From: Amycolatopsis umgeniensis
GTDB taxonomy: Bacteria; Actinomycetota; Actinomycetes; Mycobacteriales; Pseudonocardiaceae
Assembly: GCF_014205155.1 (NCBI RefSeq)
Contig: NZ_JACHMX010000001.1
Location: 372,001 to 436,000, forward strand
Direction: 5' to 3'
DNA length: 64,000 nt
Each line of letters opens with the position of its first letter. Within the stretch, counting starts at the first letter, position 1. The notes beneath the pieces were generated by a model that searched no databases, was not told where the DNA came from, and saw nothing but the letters and a program-made list of their open reading frames with translations. The position numbers and the translations under genes were made by a program. Below are positions 19,076 through 27,660 of the stretch, one piece after another.

Positions 19076-20095
19076 TCATCGGCCAGCCGAACCCGGATGC
19101 AGGCCCGGCCCGTGATCGGGGTCCTCCAGCCGCGCGATCGGGGTCGGGCTGAGCGACGTTTCGTCCTCCCCTTCCTCCAGGAGGGTCGCCGCGGCACCGA
19201 CCACCTTCAGATCCGGCTCGCCGACGGTGTCCTCGTCCTTGTCGGCGTAGTCCACCCGCGCGAGCACGCTGCGCATCGCCTCGACGCGCGCCCGTTTCTT
19301 GTCGTTGCTCTTGACCACCGTCCACGGCGCTATCTCCGTGTCGGTGGACCGGAACATCGCGACCTTCGCCTCGGTGTAGGCGTCCCAGCGGTCCAGCGAT
19401 TTGACGTCGTTGGAGCTCAGCTTCCACTGGCGCACCGGGTCGACCTGCCGGATGAGGAACCGCGTGCGCTGCTCGGATTTCGACACCGAGAACCACAGTT
19501 TCACCAGGACGATCCCGTCGTCGACGAGCATCTCCTCGAAGGTCGGGGCCTGGCGAATGAACCGCTCGTACTGTTCGTCCGTGCAGTAACCCATCACCCG
19601 CTCGACGCCGGCACGGTTGTACCAGGACCTGTCGAACAGCACGATCTCGCCTTCGGTGGGCAGATGGTTCGCGTACCGCTGGAAGTACCACTCGCCCTGC
19701 TCACGGTCGGTGGGTTTGCTCAGCGCCACCACTCGCGCTCCGCGCGGGTTGAGATGTTCGGTGAACCGTTTGATGGTGCCGCCCTTGCCCGCCGCGTCGC
19801 GTCCTTCGAACAGGATCACCATGCGGCCGCCGGTGTCCTTGATCCAGTACTGCAGCTTCAGCAGTTCGATCTGCAGCGACCGTTTCACCACTTCGTATTC
19901 GTCACGCGACATGCGCGTCGTGTAGGGATAGTTCTCCCGCCAGGTGTCGATCGGGGAGCCGTCCGGACGGCGGAGAACCGGGTCGTCGGCATCGTCGTAG
20001 TCGACGACGAGACGCTGGTCCCGCAACTCCGGGAAATGTGATGAGTCGAGCACACGCCGCTGATACCCGTGGCCGAGGGGACGCAAACGCGACAA
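19076..20095 (-). CDS. ppk2: Polyphosphate kinase 2 (PPK2)
   Basis: Up to 339 residues. The PPK2 core has Walker A in FEGRDAAGKGGTIKRF, Walker B in LFDRSWYNRAGVERVMG, and the family signatures LQIELLKLQYWI and LKLWFSVS-like LVKLWFSVSKSEQRTRF. PPK2 enzymes use polyphosphate to phosphorylate (d)NDP or NMP. This is a single-domain protein; the acidic C-terminal tail (~50 residues) is not part of the fold. The assigned start is a TTG without a good ribosome site; a GTG at 20053 is an alternative, so the N terminus is uncertain. Confidence 0.9.
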   Translation of the reverse strand: MSRLRPLGHGYQRRVLDSSHFPELRDQRLVVDYDDADDPVLRRPDGSPIDTWRENYPYTTRMSRDEYEVVKRSLQIELLKLQYWIKDTGGRMVILFEGRDAAGKGGTIKRFTEHLNPRGARVVALSKPTDREQGEWYFQRYANHLPTEGEIVLFDRSWYNRAGVERVMGYCTDEQYERFIRQAPTFEEMLVDDGIVLVKLWFSVSKSEQRTRFLIRQVDPVRQWKLSSNDVKSLDRWDAYTEAKVAMFRSTDTEIAPWTVVKSNDKKRARVEAMRSVLARVDYADKDEDTVGEPDLKVVGAAATLLEEGEDETSLSPTPIARLEDPDHGPGLHPGSAGR

Positions 20096-20140
20096 TCAGG
20101 ACGTAGCCACCACCGCGCCAGACCCGACGGCGAAGCGATC

Positions 20141-21043
20141 TCATCCCGCGCGCAGATGATCGCGCAGGGCCCGCGCCACGCGGGCCATCAGCACTTCGGC
20201 CTCCGGCTGGATCGCCGCGGGCACCCGGGATTCGGTCAGCGCGGCGATCGCGAAGATCCCGCCGTCGGCGTGTTCGACCACCCCGACCTCGTGCCGCATG
20301 TTCAGCAGGGTGCCCGTCTTCGACGACCATTTCGTGGCGTCGGAGACGAAGTCGGGGCTGAGCCGTTGACGCAACAGGTTGAGCCCCATCAGTTCACGCA
20401 CCCTCGCCGCCACCTCGCCGTCCACTTTGGACGGCTTCCACAGCGCTTCGAGCAGGCCGACGAACGCGCGGGCGGAGCCGGAACTCGCGCGTGTGATGTC
20501 GAGCTGGGGAACGGGATGTCCCTGGCCGTCGGTCCCCGCGTTGATCGCCAAGGCGTGCGCGAGGTGGACGTCCGTGGGGTCGAAGCGTTCCGCCGGCGTG
20601 TCGCTGAGCTCCGCGACCGAATGCCTCGCGGTGATCCCGAAAATCCCCCATTCGCGCGTCAACCTGGTGACTTCGGCCGGCGAGGTCAGCGCGAAAAGGG
20701 TGTCGGCCGCGGTTTCGTCGCTGATGGCCATCGCGAGGTACAGCAGATCGTCGATGGCCACCGTGGCCGGATGCCGGAACCGGGTCAGCCCGGTCGGCCC
20801 CGGTGTGGTGGCCCGGCCCGGCTCGACGTCGATCGGCGCCGAGCCGTCCAGTTCGCCCCGGCGGATCCGCTCCAGCGTCGCCGCGGCGAGCGGGATCTTC
20901 ACCAGCGAGGCGCTCGGGAACTCGAGCTCGGGGTCGATGCCGATCTCGTACCCGGTCCGCAGATCCCGCACCAGGAACGAGCCGCGCAGGCCGCCGTCGT
21001 CCAGTTCGGCGCGCAACCGCAGGAGCAGCGTCTCCGTGTTCAT
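20141..21043 (-). CDS. blaB: BlaB-like cytosolic serine-active-site protein (class A beta-lactamase fold)
   Basis: 300 residues with the penicilloyl-serine motifs S46-x-x-K (SLVK), SDE at 108-110 (SDN in enzymes) and KTG at 242-244. There is no signal peptide, and I find no ExxLN deacylation motif, so stable acylation rather than hydrolysis is expected. The ATG overlaps the LysR stop (ATGA), making a two-gene operon divergent from a secreted beta-lactamase. In Streptomyces cacaoi the same order (blaL divergent from blaA-blaB) is known: BlaA is a LysR activator and BlaB a penicillin-interactive partner needed for induction. Equivalence here is inference from order and motifs. Confidence 0.8.
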   Translation of the reverse strand: MNTETLLLRLRAELDDGGLRGSFLVRDLRTGYEIGIDPELEFPSASLVKIPLAAATLERIRRGELDGSAPIDVEPGRATTPGPTGLTRFRHPATVAIDDLLYLAMAISDETAADTLFALTSPAEVTRLTREWGIFGITARHSVAELSDTPAERFDPTDVHLAHALAINAGTDGQGHPVPQLDITRASSGSARAFVGLLEALWKPSKVDGEVAARVRELMGLNLLRQRLSPDFVSDATKWSSKTGTLLNMRHEVGVVEHADGGIFAIAALTESRVPAAIQPEAEVLMARVARALRDHLRAG

Positions 21044-21930
21044 GTCGTCTCCTCGGTTTCCTCCGCGCCGAGACACCGGGCGATGTCGGACCACAATCGT
21101 GCACGGAGCCGCTGCGCGTCCTCGCCGAGCCCCGCCGTGATCTCGAACCCGCGGGCGAGCCGGATCTCCCCGATGGGCTGCCAGCCCAAGCCGAGTTCGG
21201 CGGCTTGGGCCGTCGAGCACAGCAGCAGATCGTCCGAGCCGAACACGGCCGCCGCGGCCGCGGTGAGCGAATCGGCGACGATGACCTGGGCGGGCCGCAG
21301 TCCCACCGAGTCGCGGACGCGGAACAGGCGGTCGCGGATATGCGGGACGTCGTCCTCGGGCTGGATCCAGACCCGGCGAGGCGCGCGACCGGACCGGCCG
21401 ACACGCAGCGTTTCCAGATGAAGCGAACCCTGACGCCGCCTGCCTCCCCCGGCCAGGCCCAAAGCGACCCGCCACGCGCCCTCTTCGGCGGGAACGACCG
21501 TGAGAGCCGCGCGAACCTCTTGGGTGCGCACGAGTTCGGCCCGTTCCCGCGGCGGGGCCTGCCGGAACTCCAGGAAGATGTCGAGAGCCCGTGCCGCCGC
21601 GTCGAGTTCGGCGAGCTCCCGGATGGTGCAGGTTTCCGGCATCGCGAGCCGCATCGGGCGCAGTTTCGCGCGCTGCGCGTCGTGCTCCATCGCGTCGGCC
21701 AAGGTCACGAGCCGCTTCGCCGACGGCAGCATGTCCCTGCCGAACGGGGTGAGCCGGGCACGCCGGGTGGAGCGGTCGAACAGCCGCTCGCCGAAATGCC
21801 GTTCCAGCGCGGCGATCCGACGGCTCGCCACCGGTTGGGGGATGCGGGCGATCGCGGCTCCCGCGGTGAAGGTCCCGGCCTCACTCACGCTCACGAACGC
21901 CCGGCAGCTGCCGATCAGGTCCACGACCAC
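21040..21930 (-). CDS. blaA: LysR-type activator, BlaA-like, divergent from beta-lactamase
   Basis: 296 residues with the N-terminal LysR HTH (VSEAGTFTAGAAIARIPQPV, then ASRRIAALERHFGERLFDR) and a periplasmic-binding-like effector domain. The start is a GTG. It is divergent from the class A beta-lactamase at 22032 and overlaps the BlaB-like gene by ATGA. A T-N11-A palindrome lies 6 bp from its start codon, as expected for an autoregulated LysR protein that also activates the divergent gene. The organisation matches the S. cacaoi bla regulators more than enterobacterial AmpR-AmpC, because of the third gene. Confidence 0.85.
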   Translation of the reverse strand: MVVDLIGSCRAFVSVSEAGTFTAGAAIARIPQPVASRRIAALERHFGERLFDRSTRRARLTPFGRDMLPSAKRLVTLADAMEHDAQRAKLRPMRLAMPETCTIRELAELDAAARALDIFLEFRQAPPRERAELVRTQEVRAALTVVPAEEGAWRVALGLAGGGRRRQGSLHLETLRVGRSGRAPRRVWIQPEDDVPHIRDRLFRVRDSVGLRPAQVIVADSLTAAAAAVFGSDDLLLCSTAQAAELGLGWQPIGEIRLARGFEITAGLGEDAQRLRARLWSDIARCLGAEETEETT

Positions 21931-21935
21931 ATACT

Positions 21936-21983
21936 ATGCGCATTTCGCATGGAATCGGTCATTCATGTCTTGGACAGCATGAA
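21936..21983. promoter_or_regulatory. Divergent blaA/bla operator region with LysR box
   Basis: At 21936-21950 the sequence is ATGCG-cattt-CGCAT, containing a T-N11-A LysR box (T at 21937, A at 21949) with palindromic ends. A second dyad, TTCATG-N10-CATGAA, is at 21962-21983. Both lie in the 101-bp gap between the LysR and beta-lactamase starts. The first probably binds the LysR protein; the second may be a second subunit site or promoter-proximal element. Confidence 0.7.
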
Positions 21984-22031
21984 CGGTGATGGCCAGACTG
22001 CGGACATCGAACGATCTCGAAAGGAATCACC

Positions 22032-22937
22032 GTGTCCGTCACCTCTCGCCGGTGGACGAACCGAGCCGCTCTCCTGGCCCTCTCGGTCTTGTCACTCACC
22101 GCGTGCTCCACACCCGCTCCCCCGCAGCCGCCTGCCCCCGCCGCCACCCCGGTCGCCACGGCAGGCCGAGCCGACTTCGAGCAACTGGAACGCGCCTTCA
22201 CCGCCCGGCTCGGGGTGTACGCGGTGGACACGGCGACCGGTCGCGAGGTCGCCTTCCGCGCCGACGAGCGGTTCGCCTACGCCTCGACGCACAAGGTGTT
22301 CACCGCCGGCGGTGTCCTGCAACGGACGCCCATCGCCGATCTGGACCGGACGATCACCTACAGCCGGGAGGATCTGGTCTCCAACTCGCCGGTGACGGAG
22401 AAGCACGTCGCGACCGGTATGCCGCTGCGCGCCGTCATCGACGCAACCCTTCGCTACAGCGACAACACCGGCGGCAACCTGCTCTTCCGCGAACTCGGCG
22501 GCCCCGAGGGCCTCAACGCGGTATTGCGCGGGATCGGTGACACCACGAGCCACGCCGACCGGATCGAACCGTTGCTCAACGACACCTTCCCGGGTGACCC
22601 CCGGGACACCAGCACGCCCCGTGCCCTCGCCGTGAGCTTGCGCGCCTTCGCCCTCGGCGACGCGCTTCCCGAGGACAAGCGCAAGGTCCTGGTCGACATC
22701 ATGCGCGCCAACACCACCGGGGACGGGAACATCCGCGCCGGGGTCCCCGGCTGGCCCGTCGCCGACAAGACCGGCACGGCGGGCTATGGAACGCGCAACG
22801 ACATCGGCGTCGTCTGGCCACCGGACAAGGCACCGATCGTCATCTCGGTCCTGACCGACCGCGCGGCCGCGGACGCCAAGATCGACAACAAGCTCCTCGC
22901 GGACGCCACGGCGGCGGCGGTCAAGGCACTTTCCTGA
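22032..22937 (+). CDS. Class A beta-lactamase, lipoprotein/secreted
   Basis: 301 residues. The leader ends in a lipobox (LTAC, C25), so the enzyme is probably lipid-anchored at the membrane. Motifs are S85-T-H-K88 (S70xxK73 equivalent), SDN at 143-145, E179-P-L-L-N (E166 equivalent) and KTGT at 246-249, all intact, so it should hydrolyse penicillins and related drugs. The start is GTG after AAGGAA. It is divergent from the LysR/BlaB-like operon and probably inducible. A strong hairpin follows at 22947. Confidence 0.95.
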   Translation: MSVTSRRWTNRAALLALSVLSLTACSTPAPPQPPAPAATPVATAGRADFEQLERAFTARLGVYAVDTATGREVAFRADERFAYASTHKVFTAGGVLQRTPIADLDRTITYSREDLVSNSPVTEKHVATGMPLRAVIDATLRYSDNTGGNLLFRELGGPEGLNAVLRGIGDTTSHADRIEPLLNDTFPGDPRDTSTPRALAVSLRAFALGDALPEDKRKVLVDIMRANTTGDGNIRAGVPGWPVADKTGTAGYGTRNDIGVVWPPDKAPIVISVLTDRAAADAKIDNKLLADATAAAVKALS

Positions 22938-22946
22938 CAGACCTGC

Positions 22947-22974
22947 CGGGGCGGACGGAGATCCGTCCGCCCCG
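22947..22974. terminator. Bidirectional terminator between beta-lactamase and vWA gene
   Basis: Perfect 13-bp stem (arms 22947-22959 and 22962-22974, starting CGGGGCGGACGGA) between two convergent stop codons at 22937 and 22990. Confidence 0.85.
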
Positions 22975-22989
22975 ACTGGTTTCACCGGA

Positions 22990-24864
22990 TCAGCGGCGGC
23001 AAGGGTTGCCCGCCGGATGTGCGGCGGTGCCGTGCACGTCCGCCTGGGATTCCGCGAGCACGATCTTCGTGAGCACGGTCTCCAGCGCGACGGCCTGCTG
23101 CTTCACGACGCCGTTCGCCACGGTCTGGCCGTTGAGCTTCAGCGAACCGATGACCAGGGGAATGGTCAGCGGGGCCGAGCCCACCGTGATCGGCTGACCG
23201 TTGATCTTCAGCGAGGCGACGTTCGAACTGCCCGCCAGGACCGGGGCGAGACCGCCCGGCGCCGGCTGGCAGGTCGCCGTGGCCTGCGACTGGATCACGC
23301 CGATTTCGACGGTCAGCCCGAGCGTGCTGATCACCGTCTTGTCGATTCTGGCCGACGCCAGCGCGCGGTCGCCCGCGGCCGGAGCAGCCGACTGGTTGTC
23401 CGGCGTGAGATCGGTCGACGCGGTCAGCACCTGGGTGTCCACCTTGATCACGCCCGCGTTGAGCGTCGCGGCGGCGACGGTGCGCGAATCGTCGGCACAA
23501 GGCAGGTTCGCCGGGTTCGCCTGGGCCACGACCACCCCGAGAACGTTCGCCGCGGTACCCGTGCAGGAGAACACTCCGTCACGGTCGTCGTCGATGATCG
23601 TGCCGACACCGGTGGGATCGACGAGCCCGGCGCCCGAGGGAGCCGAGAGATTCACCGTGAACGTCTCGTTCGGCTCGTCGACCGTGTCCGGGTTGACCAG
23701 GACGGTCACCGGCTTGCTCGTCTGGCCGGGTGCGAACGTGACAGTGCCGCCGGCCGTCGCGTAGTCGGCGGGCGCCGTCGCCGTGCCGTTGGCGGTCGAG
23801 TACTGGACCGTCACCGGATTCGGGCTGGGACCGCCGAGCAGCGAAACCGTGAAGGTCGCCGGTACCTGAGCGCCACCCGAACCCTCGTCGACCGTCACGT
23901 CGTTGATGCTCAAGCCGAGCACGCGGACGGTCGTGGTTTCGATGTACCCCCGCGAAACGCCGTCGACCTGATAGTCGACCACGCAGTGGTAGGTGCCGGG
24001 AGCCGCGCTGGCCGACGCCGTGATCGTCTCGGTGAACGTGGCGACGTCACCACTGGTCACCTTGACGCTGCTAGGGGCGTTGGTGACCGTGAGCTGCGGA
24101 TCGCAGCTGGTCACCTTCGGGGTCACCGTGACCTCGATGGACTTGATGCCGTCCAGGATGGCCTGGGAGACCTGACCGGCGGGGACGTTGTTCAGCAGCA
24201 CACCACCCGTCGCCGAGGTGATGGCACTGGCTTGCCCGGTGGCGTCGAGCCCCCCGACGTTGACGGCGACCACGCGGATCTTCGCCGCCTGAAGTGCCGC
24301 GATGGTCTGCGCCAGAGTGTGCCCGCCGCTCGGGTCGTGCGACGGCGCGTCGCCGAACCACGCGATGATGCGGGTGCCGTCCGGGCGGAAGGTGACCGCG
24401 CCGGTGGCCAGCTGGAACAGGGCGTTGAGGTTCGCTTCCGGCGTGTCCCCGCCGCCCGAGGCCACCCACTGGTTGATTCCCGTCTGAACAGCGGTGGTGT
24501 CGCCGGTGATGCCTTGGTTCACCTTGAAGGGCACCGAGTCGGTGAAGTCCTTGTATTCGGCGACGCCGAACTGCGCCGTCGGCTGCGCGGCGAGCACGTC
24601 ACCGGTGATGGCACTGGCGTTCGACCGCACGTTGCCGATCGGCCCGCCCATGCTGCCCGTGGTGTCCGCGAGCAGGACCAGGTCGGGGTTCGGCGGTACC
24701 GCCGAGGTGGTCACGTTCTTGGTCACGGTCGTGCTCTGCCCCGCGTTCAGGGTGAGGTCGACCGTGGCCGGGTCCACCCCCGGCGGGGCCGCGGCGGCGA
24801 CCGCGGTGGACGCGAGCATCGCCGTGACGGCGGTCAAAACGACGAACAGTGGTCTTCGTGACAT
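22990..24864 (-). CDS. Secreted von Willebrand A/Calx-beta domain protein
   Basis: 624 residues. The signal peptide MSRRPLFVVLTAVTAMLAST ends in an Ala-rich cleavage site. A vWA domain (~58-270) carries the MIDAS motif D67-x-T-x-S (DTTGS) for divalent metal and protein binding. A middle beta-sandwich follows, and a Calx-beta domain (~385-490) is seen in DYATAGGTVTFAPGQ and DEPNETFTVNL, ending IIDDD. The last ~150 residues are an Ala/Val-rich all-beta region without a family I recognise. There is no sortase motif or C-terminal membrane anchor, so it is probably released or held by other interactions. GGGAAG precedes the ATG. Likely adhesive or structural; the ligand is unknown. Confidence 0.85.
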   Translation of the reverse strand: MSRRPLFVVLTAVTAMLASTAVAAAAPPGVDPATVDLTLNAGQSTTVTKNVTTSAVPPNPDLVLLADTTGSMGGPIGNVRSNASAITGDVLAAQPTAQFGVAEYKDFTDSVPFKVNQGITGDTTAVQTGINQWVASGGGDTPEANLNALFQLATGAVTFRPDGTRIIAWFGDAPSHDPSGGHTLAQTIAALQAAKIRVVAVNVGGLDATGQASAITSATGGVLLNNVPAGQVSQAILDGIKSIEVTVTPKVTSCDPQLTVTNAPSSVKVTSGDVATFTETITASASAAPGTYHCVVDYQVDGVSRGYIETTTVRVLGLSINDVTVDEGSGGAQVPATFTVSLLGGPSPNPVTVQYSTANGTATAPADYATAGGTVTFAPGQTSKPVTVLVNPDTVDEPNETFTVNLSAPSGAGLVDPTGVGTIIDDDRDGVFSCTGTAANVLGVVVAQANPANLPCADDSRTVAAATLNAGVIKVDTQVLTASTDLTPDNQSAAPAAGDRALASARIDKTVISTLGLTVEIGVIQSQATATCQPAPGGLAPVLAGSSNVASLKINGQPITVGSAPLTIPLVIGSLKLNGQTVANGVVKQQAVALETVLTKIVLAESQADVHGTAAHPAGNPCRR

Positions 24865-25203
24865 GGACTTCCCTTTCGAGACCCGGCGGCGGCCGGAATT
24901 CCTGTGGGTTGCCTGAGAAAGACGGAATGCCCGGCATTTCGTTAGCACCCGGCTCGAATGTCACCCGTAGCGCCGTACGTCAAGGCGCTCAACGAGTTGT
25001 CCTCAAGAATCCGGACTACTCAGACCAGGTCCACGATGGTCCGTCCCGCTGAAAGAATTTCGGCGCCTCCACTCTTCAGTGTGAAAGCGATCGAATTTCT
25101 CCGCGTTTTCCGTGATCACCTCGCCGGACGAAAACCGGCTCTGTCCGGTATTCACCGGCTTGTATTCACCGAATGTCGCAACGTCCCCCAGCTGCCCGAC
25201 ACC
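24865..25203. other. Intergenic stretch, no gene recognised
   Basis: This 339-bp gap separates the vWA gene start (24864) from the HelD gene stop (25204), both on the minus strand. It should hold the vWA promoter and the end of the HelD transcript. It is AT-richer than its flanks. No RNA gene, repeat or strong hairpin was recognised. Confidence 0.5.
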
Positions 25204-27252
25204 TCAGCGAGACGTGAGTTCCCGGAGCGAGGACAGTTCGGCCGGTGGCTCGCCGGGGTGCACGACGCCCAGCCGCCGGGTGGCCCTGGTCATCGCGACG
25301 TACAAGTCGTTGTGGCCGTGCGGTGCGGCGCCGAGGATTCCGGCCGGGTCCGCGATCAGGACCGAGTCGAACTCCAGGCCCTTCGCCTGTTCGGGCGTGA
25401 GCAGGACCGCCTTCCCGGTCAGATCCGGCGGGACGGCGAGCGACGACGCCGCGGCCAGGGGCTCGATGAGGCTGCCCGGGGCGATGATCCCGAGTTGACC
25501 GTCGGTGTGCGCCGCGACGAGCTCGGCGATGGTGGTGACCAGGTCCGCGCGGGCGGTGCCGATCCGCCACGGCGGTTCGCCCGTCGAGCGGACGGACCGG
25601 GTCGGCGGCGTTCCGGGATGGTGGACGGCGAGCAGATCCGCGGTGGCGGCCATGATCTCCGCCGGTGTGCGGTAGTTGACCGTGAGCCGGGCGAGCCGCC
25701 ATCGATCCCGCACCTGTGGCCGCAGTACGCGGTCCCACGACGAGGCGCCCGCCGGGTTCCCGGTCTGGGCGAGGTCCCCGACGATGGTCATCGATCTGGT
25801 GGGGCACCGGCGCATCAGCATCCGCCAGGCCATTTCGGACAGTTCCTGTGCCTCGTCGACGACCACGTGCCCGAACGTGGCCCGGCCGCCACCCTGGCCG
25901 ATCAAACCGGCGGCTTCGTCCAGCAACGGGACATCGGCGGCGCTCCAGCCGTCGGTGCGCTCGCCCAGGAGGTCCGACACCACGTCTTCCGCGGTCAGTT
26001 CCGGCCACAGCGCGTCGAGTGCGGCTTGGACACCGGTGTCGGCGAGCATCGCGTCCCGCAGACCTGCGCGGTCCACCTCGTCCAGCATGGTCTTCGGCTC
26101 GGTGTCGTGGTCGATCACCACACCCGCGGCGGCCAGCGCACGCAGATCGGCCTCGCCGAGCCGGCCGTCCGGGCTGCCGCCGTCGAGCGCCTCGCCCGTT
26201 TCGGTGAGCACGACCGCTTCCATCTCCTCGATCAGGCGCCCCACGAGCACATCCACGATCTCTCGCTGGAAGACCAGCCTGGCCTGGTTGTGCGGAAGTC
26301 CGGTTTGCACGGCCTTCCGCATGGCACGGCCGCACTCACGCGGGTCGAGCCGCAGCACCTCCTGTTCGAACACGACGTCGACGACGTGCTCCGGTGCCCG
26401 GACCCGCGACCGCACCGCCGCCGCCAGCCGTTCCGCCATGACCGCCTCGCCCTTGAGCTCGACGATCCCGGGTGGATCCACCCGGCTGACCTCGACGTCG
26501 GGCCTCAGATCGGTGATGGTCGCGGTCACCACGCTGTTCTCGCCGAGGCCGGGAAGGACCTGGCCGATGTAGTCGAGGAAGAGCCGGCTCGGACCCACCA
26601 CCAGGACGCCCCGGGTGCGCAGATGCGGGCGGGTGTAGAGCAGGTACGCGACCCGGTGCAACGCGACGGCCGTCTTCCCCGTGCCGGGACCGCCCTGCAC
26701 CACCAGCACCCCGTCGGTCTCGTGCCGGATGATCCGATCCTGTTCGGCTTGAAGGGTGGTGACGATGTCGCGCATCCGCCCGGTCCGCTCCACGGTCACC
26801 GCCGCCAGCAACGCCGCCTCGCCGACCAGGCCGTCGTCGCCGGCATCGTCCGGGTTCAGCACCTCGTCGTCCAGCGCGACGACGATCCGGCCTCGCGTGG
26901 TGATCCGCCTCCGTCGCCGCACCCCCTCGGGAGCGATCGCCGTCGCGGTGTAGAACGCCTGTGCCACCGGAACGCGCCAATCCACCAGGAGCGGTTCGCC
27001 GCCCTCGTCCTGGAACAGGCCGAGCCTGCCGATGTAGACGCGCCGTCCGTCATGCATGTCCAGCCGCCCGAAGCACAACCCCTGCTCCACCGCCTCGAGG
27101 CGAGCCACCTCCGCCCGCCAGACAGCCGCCGCCTCCCGATTTCGCCCTGTCACCAGCCGCTCGGCCGCTTCCTCGCGCATGGCGTCCAGACGGGCGTAGA
27201 GGTCCGCCACGTAGTCCTGTTCCTTGTCGATTTCACTGCCGGCCACGGCCAC
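25204..27252 (-). CDS. helD: HelD-like UvrD-superfamily helicase (RNA polymerase recycling factor)
   Basis: 682 residues. An N-terminal arm-like region (EIDKEQDYVADLYARLDAMR) is followed by split superfamily-1 helicase modules: Walker A GGPGTGKTAVALHR (~residue 185), DEAQELSEM (motif II), LTVNYRTP (motif IV-like) and VAMTRATRRLG near the C terminus. Length and the N-terminal coiled arm fit HelD/HelR, which removes stalled RNA polymerase and, in some actinomycetes, protects it from rifamycins. The GTG was chosen because AAGGGG lies six bases before it; a longer GTG frame exists. I see no match to the rifamycin-associated element upstream. Confidence 0.85.
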   Translation of the reverse strand: MAVAGSEIDKEQDYVADLYARLDAMREEAAERLVTGRNREAAAVWRAEVARLEAVEQGLCFGRLDMHDGRRVYIGRLGLFQDEGGEPLLVDWRVPVAQAFYTATAIAPEGVRRRRRITTRGRIVVALDDEVLNPDDAGDDGLVGEAALLAAVTVERTGRMRDIVTTLQAEQDRIIRHETDGVLVVQGGPGTGKTAVALHRVAYLLYTRPHLRTRGVLVVGPSRLFLDYIGQVLPGLGENSVVTATITDLRPDVEVSRVDPPGIVELKGEAVMAERLAAAVRSRVRAPEHVVDVVFEQEVLRLDPRECGRAMRKAVQTGLPHNQARLVFQREIVDVLVGRLIEEMEAVVLTETGEALDGGSPDGRLGEADLRALAAAGVVIDHDTEPKTMLDEVDRAGLRDAMLADTGVQAALDALWPELTAEDVVSDLLGERTDGWSAADVPLLDEAAGLIGQGGGRATFGHVVVDEAQELSEMAWRMLMRRCPTRSMTIVGDLAQTGNPAGASSWDRVLRPQVRDRWRLARLTVNYRTPAEIMAATADLLAVHHPGTPPTRSVRSTGEPPWRIGTARADLVTTIAELVAAHTDGQLGIIAPGSLIEPLAAASSLAVPPDLTGKAVLLTPEQAKGLEFDSVLIADPAGILGAAPHGHNDLYVAMTRATRRLGVVHPGEPPAELSSLRELTSR

Positions 27253-27323
27253 GCGTCCCCTTCGAATCGGCGATCCGTGCCATCGAGCGTGCACGGCGCC
27301 AATCGCGAAGAACAGTCTTGTTC

Positions 27324-27363
27324 TTTCCCGCCGCTTCAGCCGGGCGGCTGAAGCGGCGGGAAA
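27324..27363. terminator. Perfect 18-bp hairpin after the ABC operon
   Basis: Arms 27324-27341 and 27346-27363 (TTTCCCGCCGCTTCAGCC and complement) form a perfect stem with a GGGC loop. It begins 12 bp after the stop of the small gene at 27376 and lies 72 bp upstream of the HelD start, so it should terminate the PadR/ABC operon and isolate helD. Confidence 0.82.
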
Positions 27364-27375
27364 CCACGCTGACGG

Positions 27376-27630
27376 TCAGTCCACCAGCTCGGTCCGCACG
27401 GCCTGCCACTGTTCCCAGCACCGCTCCGGGTCGAGGTCGGCGTATCCGCGCTGCTCCGCCATCGCCTCGGACAGCGACCTCGGCGTGCGGATGCAGGTTG
27501 CCCCGTCGCGGATGTCGAAGACTTCCTCCTCCACGAGAGGACTACCCTTGGAACGCTCCGCGGCCAGCAGCAGCGCGATCAAAGACGGGACGAATTCGAT
27601 GACGAGGTCGTCCTCCCCAGCCCTTTCCAT
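27376..27630 (-). CDS. Small acidic protein of unknown function
   Basis: 84 residues, acidic, with no membrane segment, signal peptide or family I recognise. It starts MERAGEDDLVIEFVPSLIAL and ends AVRTELVD. It lies 30 bp after the ABC permease on the same strand and before a strong terminator, so it is probably the last gene of that operon. Codon use matches its neighbours, which supports it being real. Confidence 0.6.
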   Translation of the reverse strand: MERAGEDDLVIEFVPSLIALLLAAERSKGSPLVEEEVFDIRDGATCIRTPRSLSEAMAEQRGYADLDPERCWEQWQAVRTELVD

Positions 27631-27660
27631 GCCCGGATGCTAGACGCCCCGAGCACAAGA

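Noticed and set aside
27253..27375. Possible rifamycin-associated element upstream of helD.
   Set aside because: Only the terminator-type 18-bp palindrome is present; I found no sequence of the RAE type.
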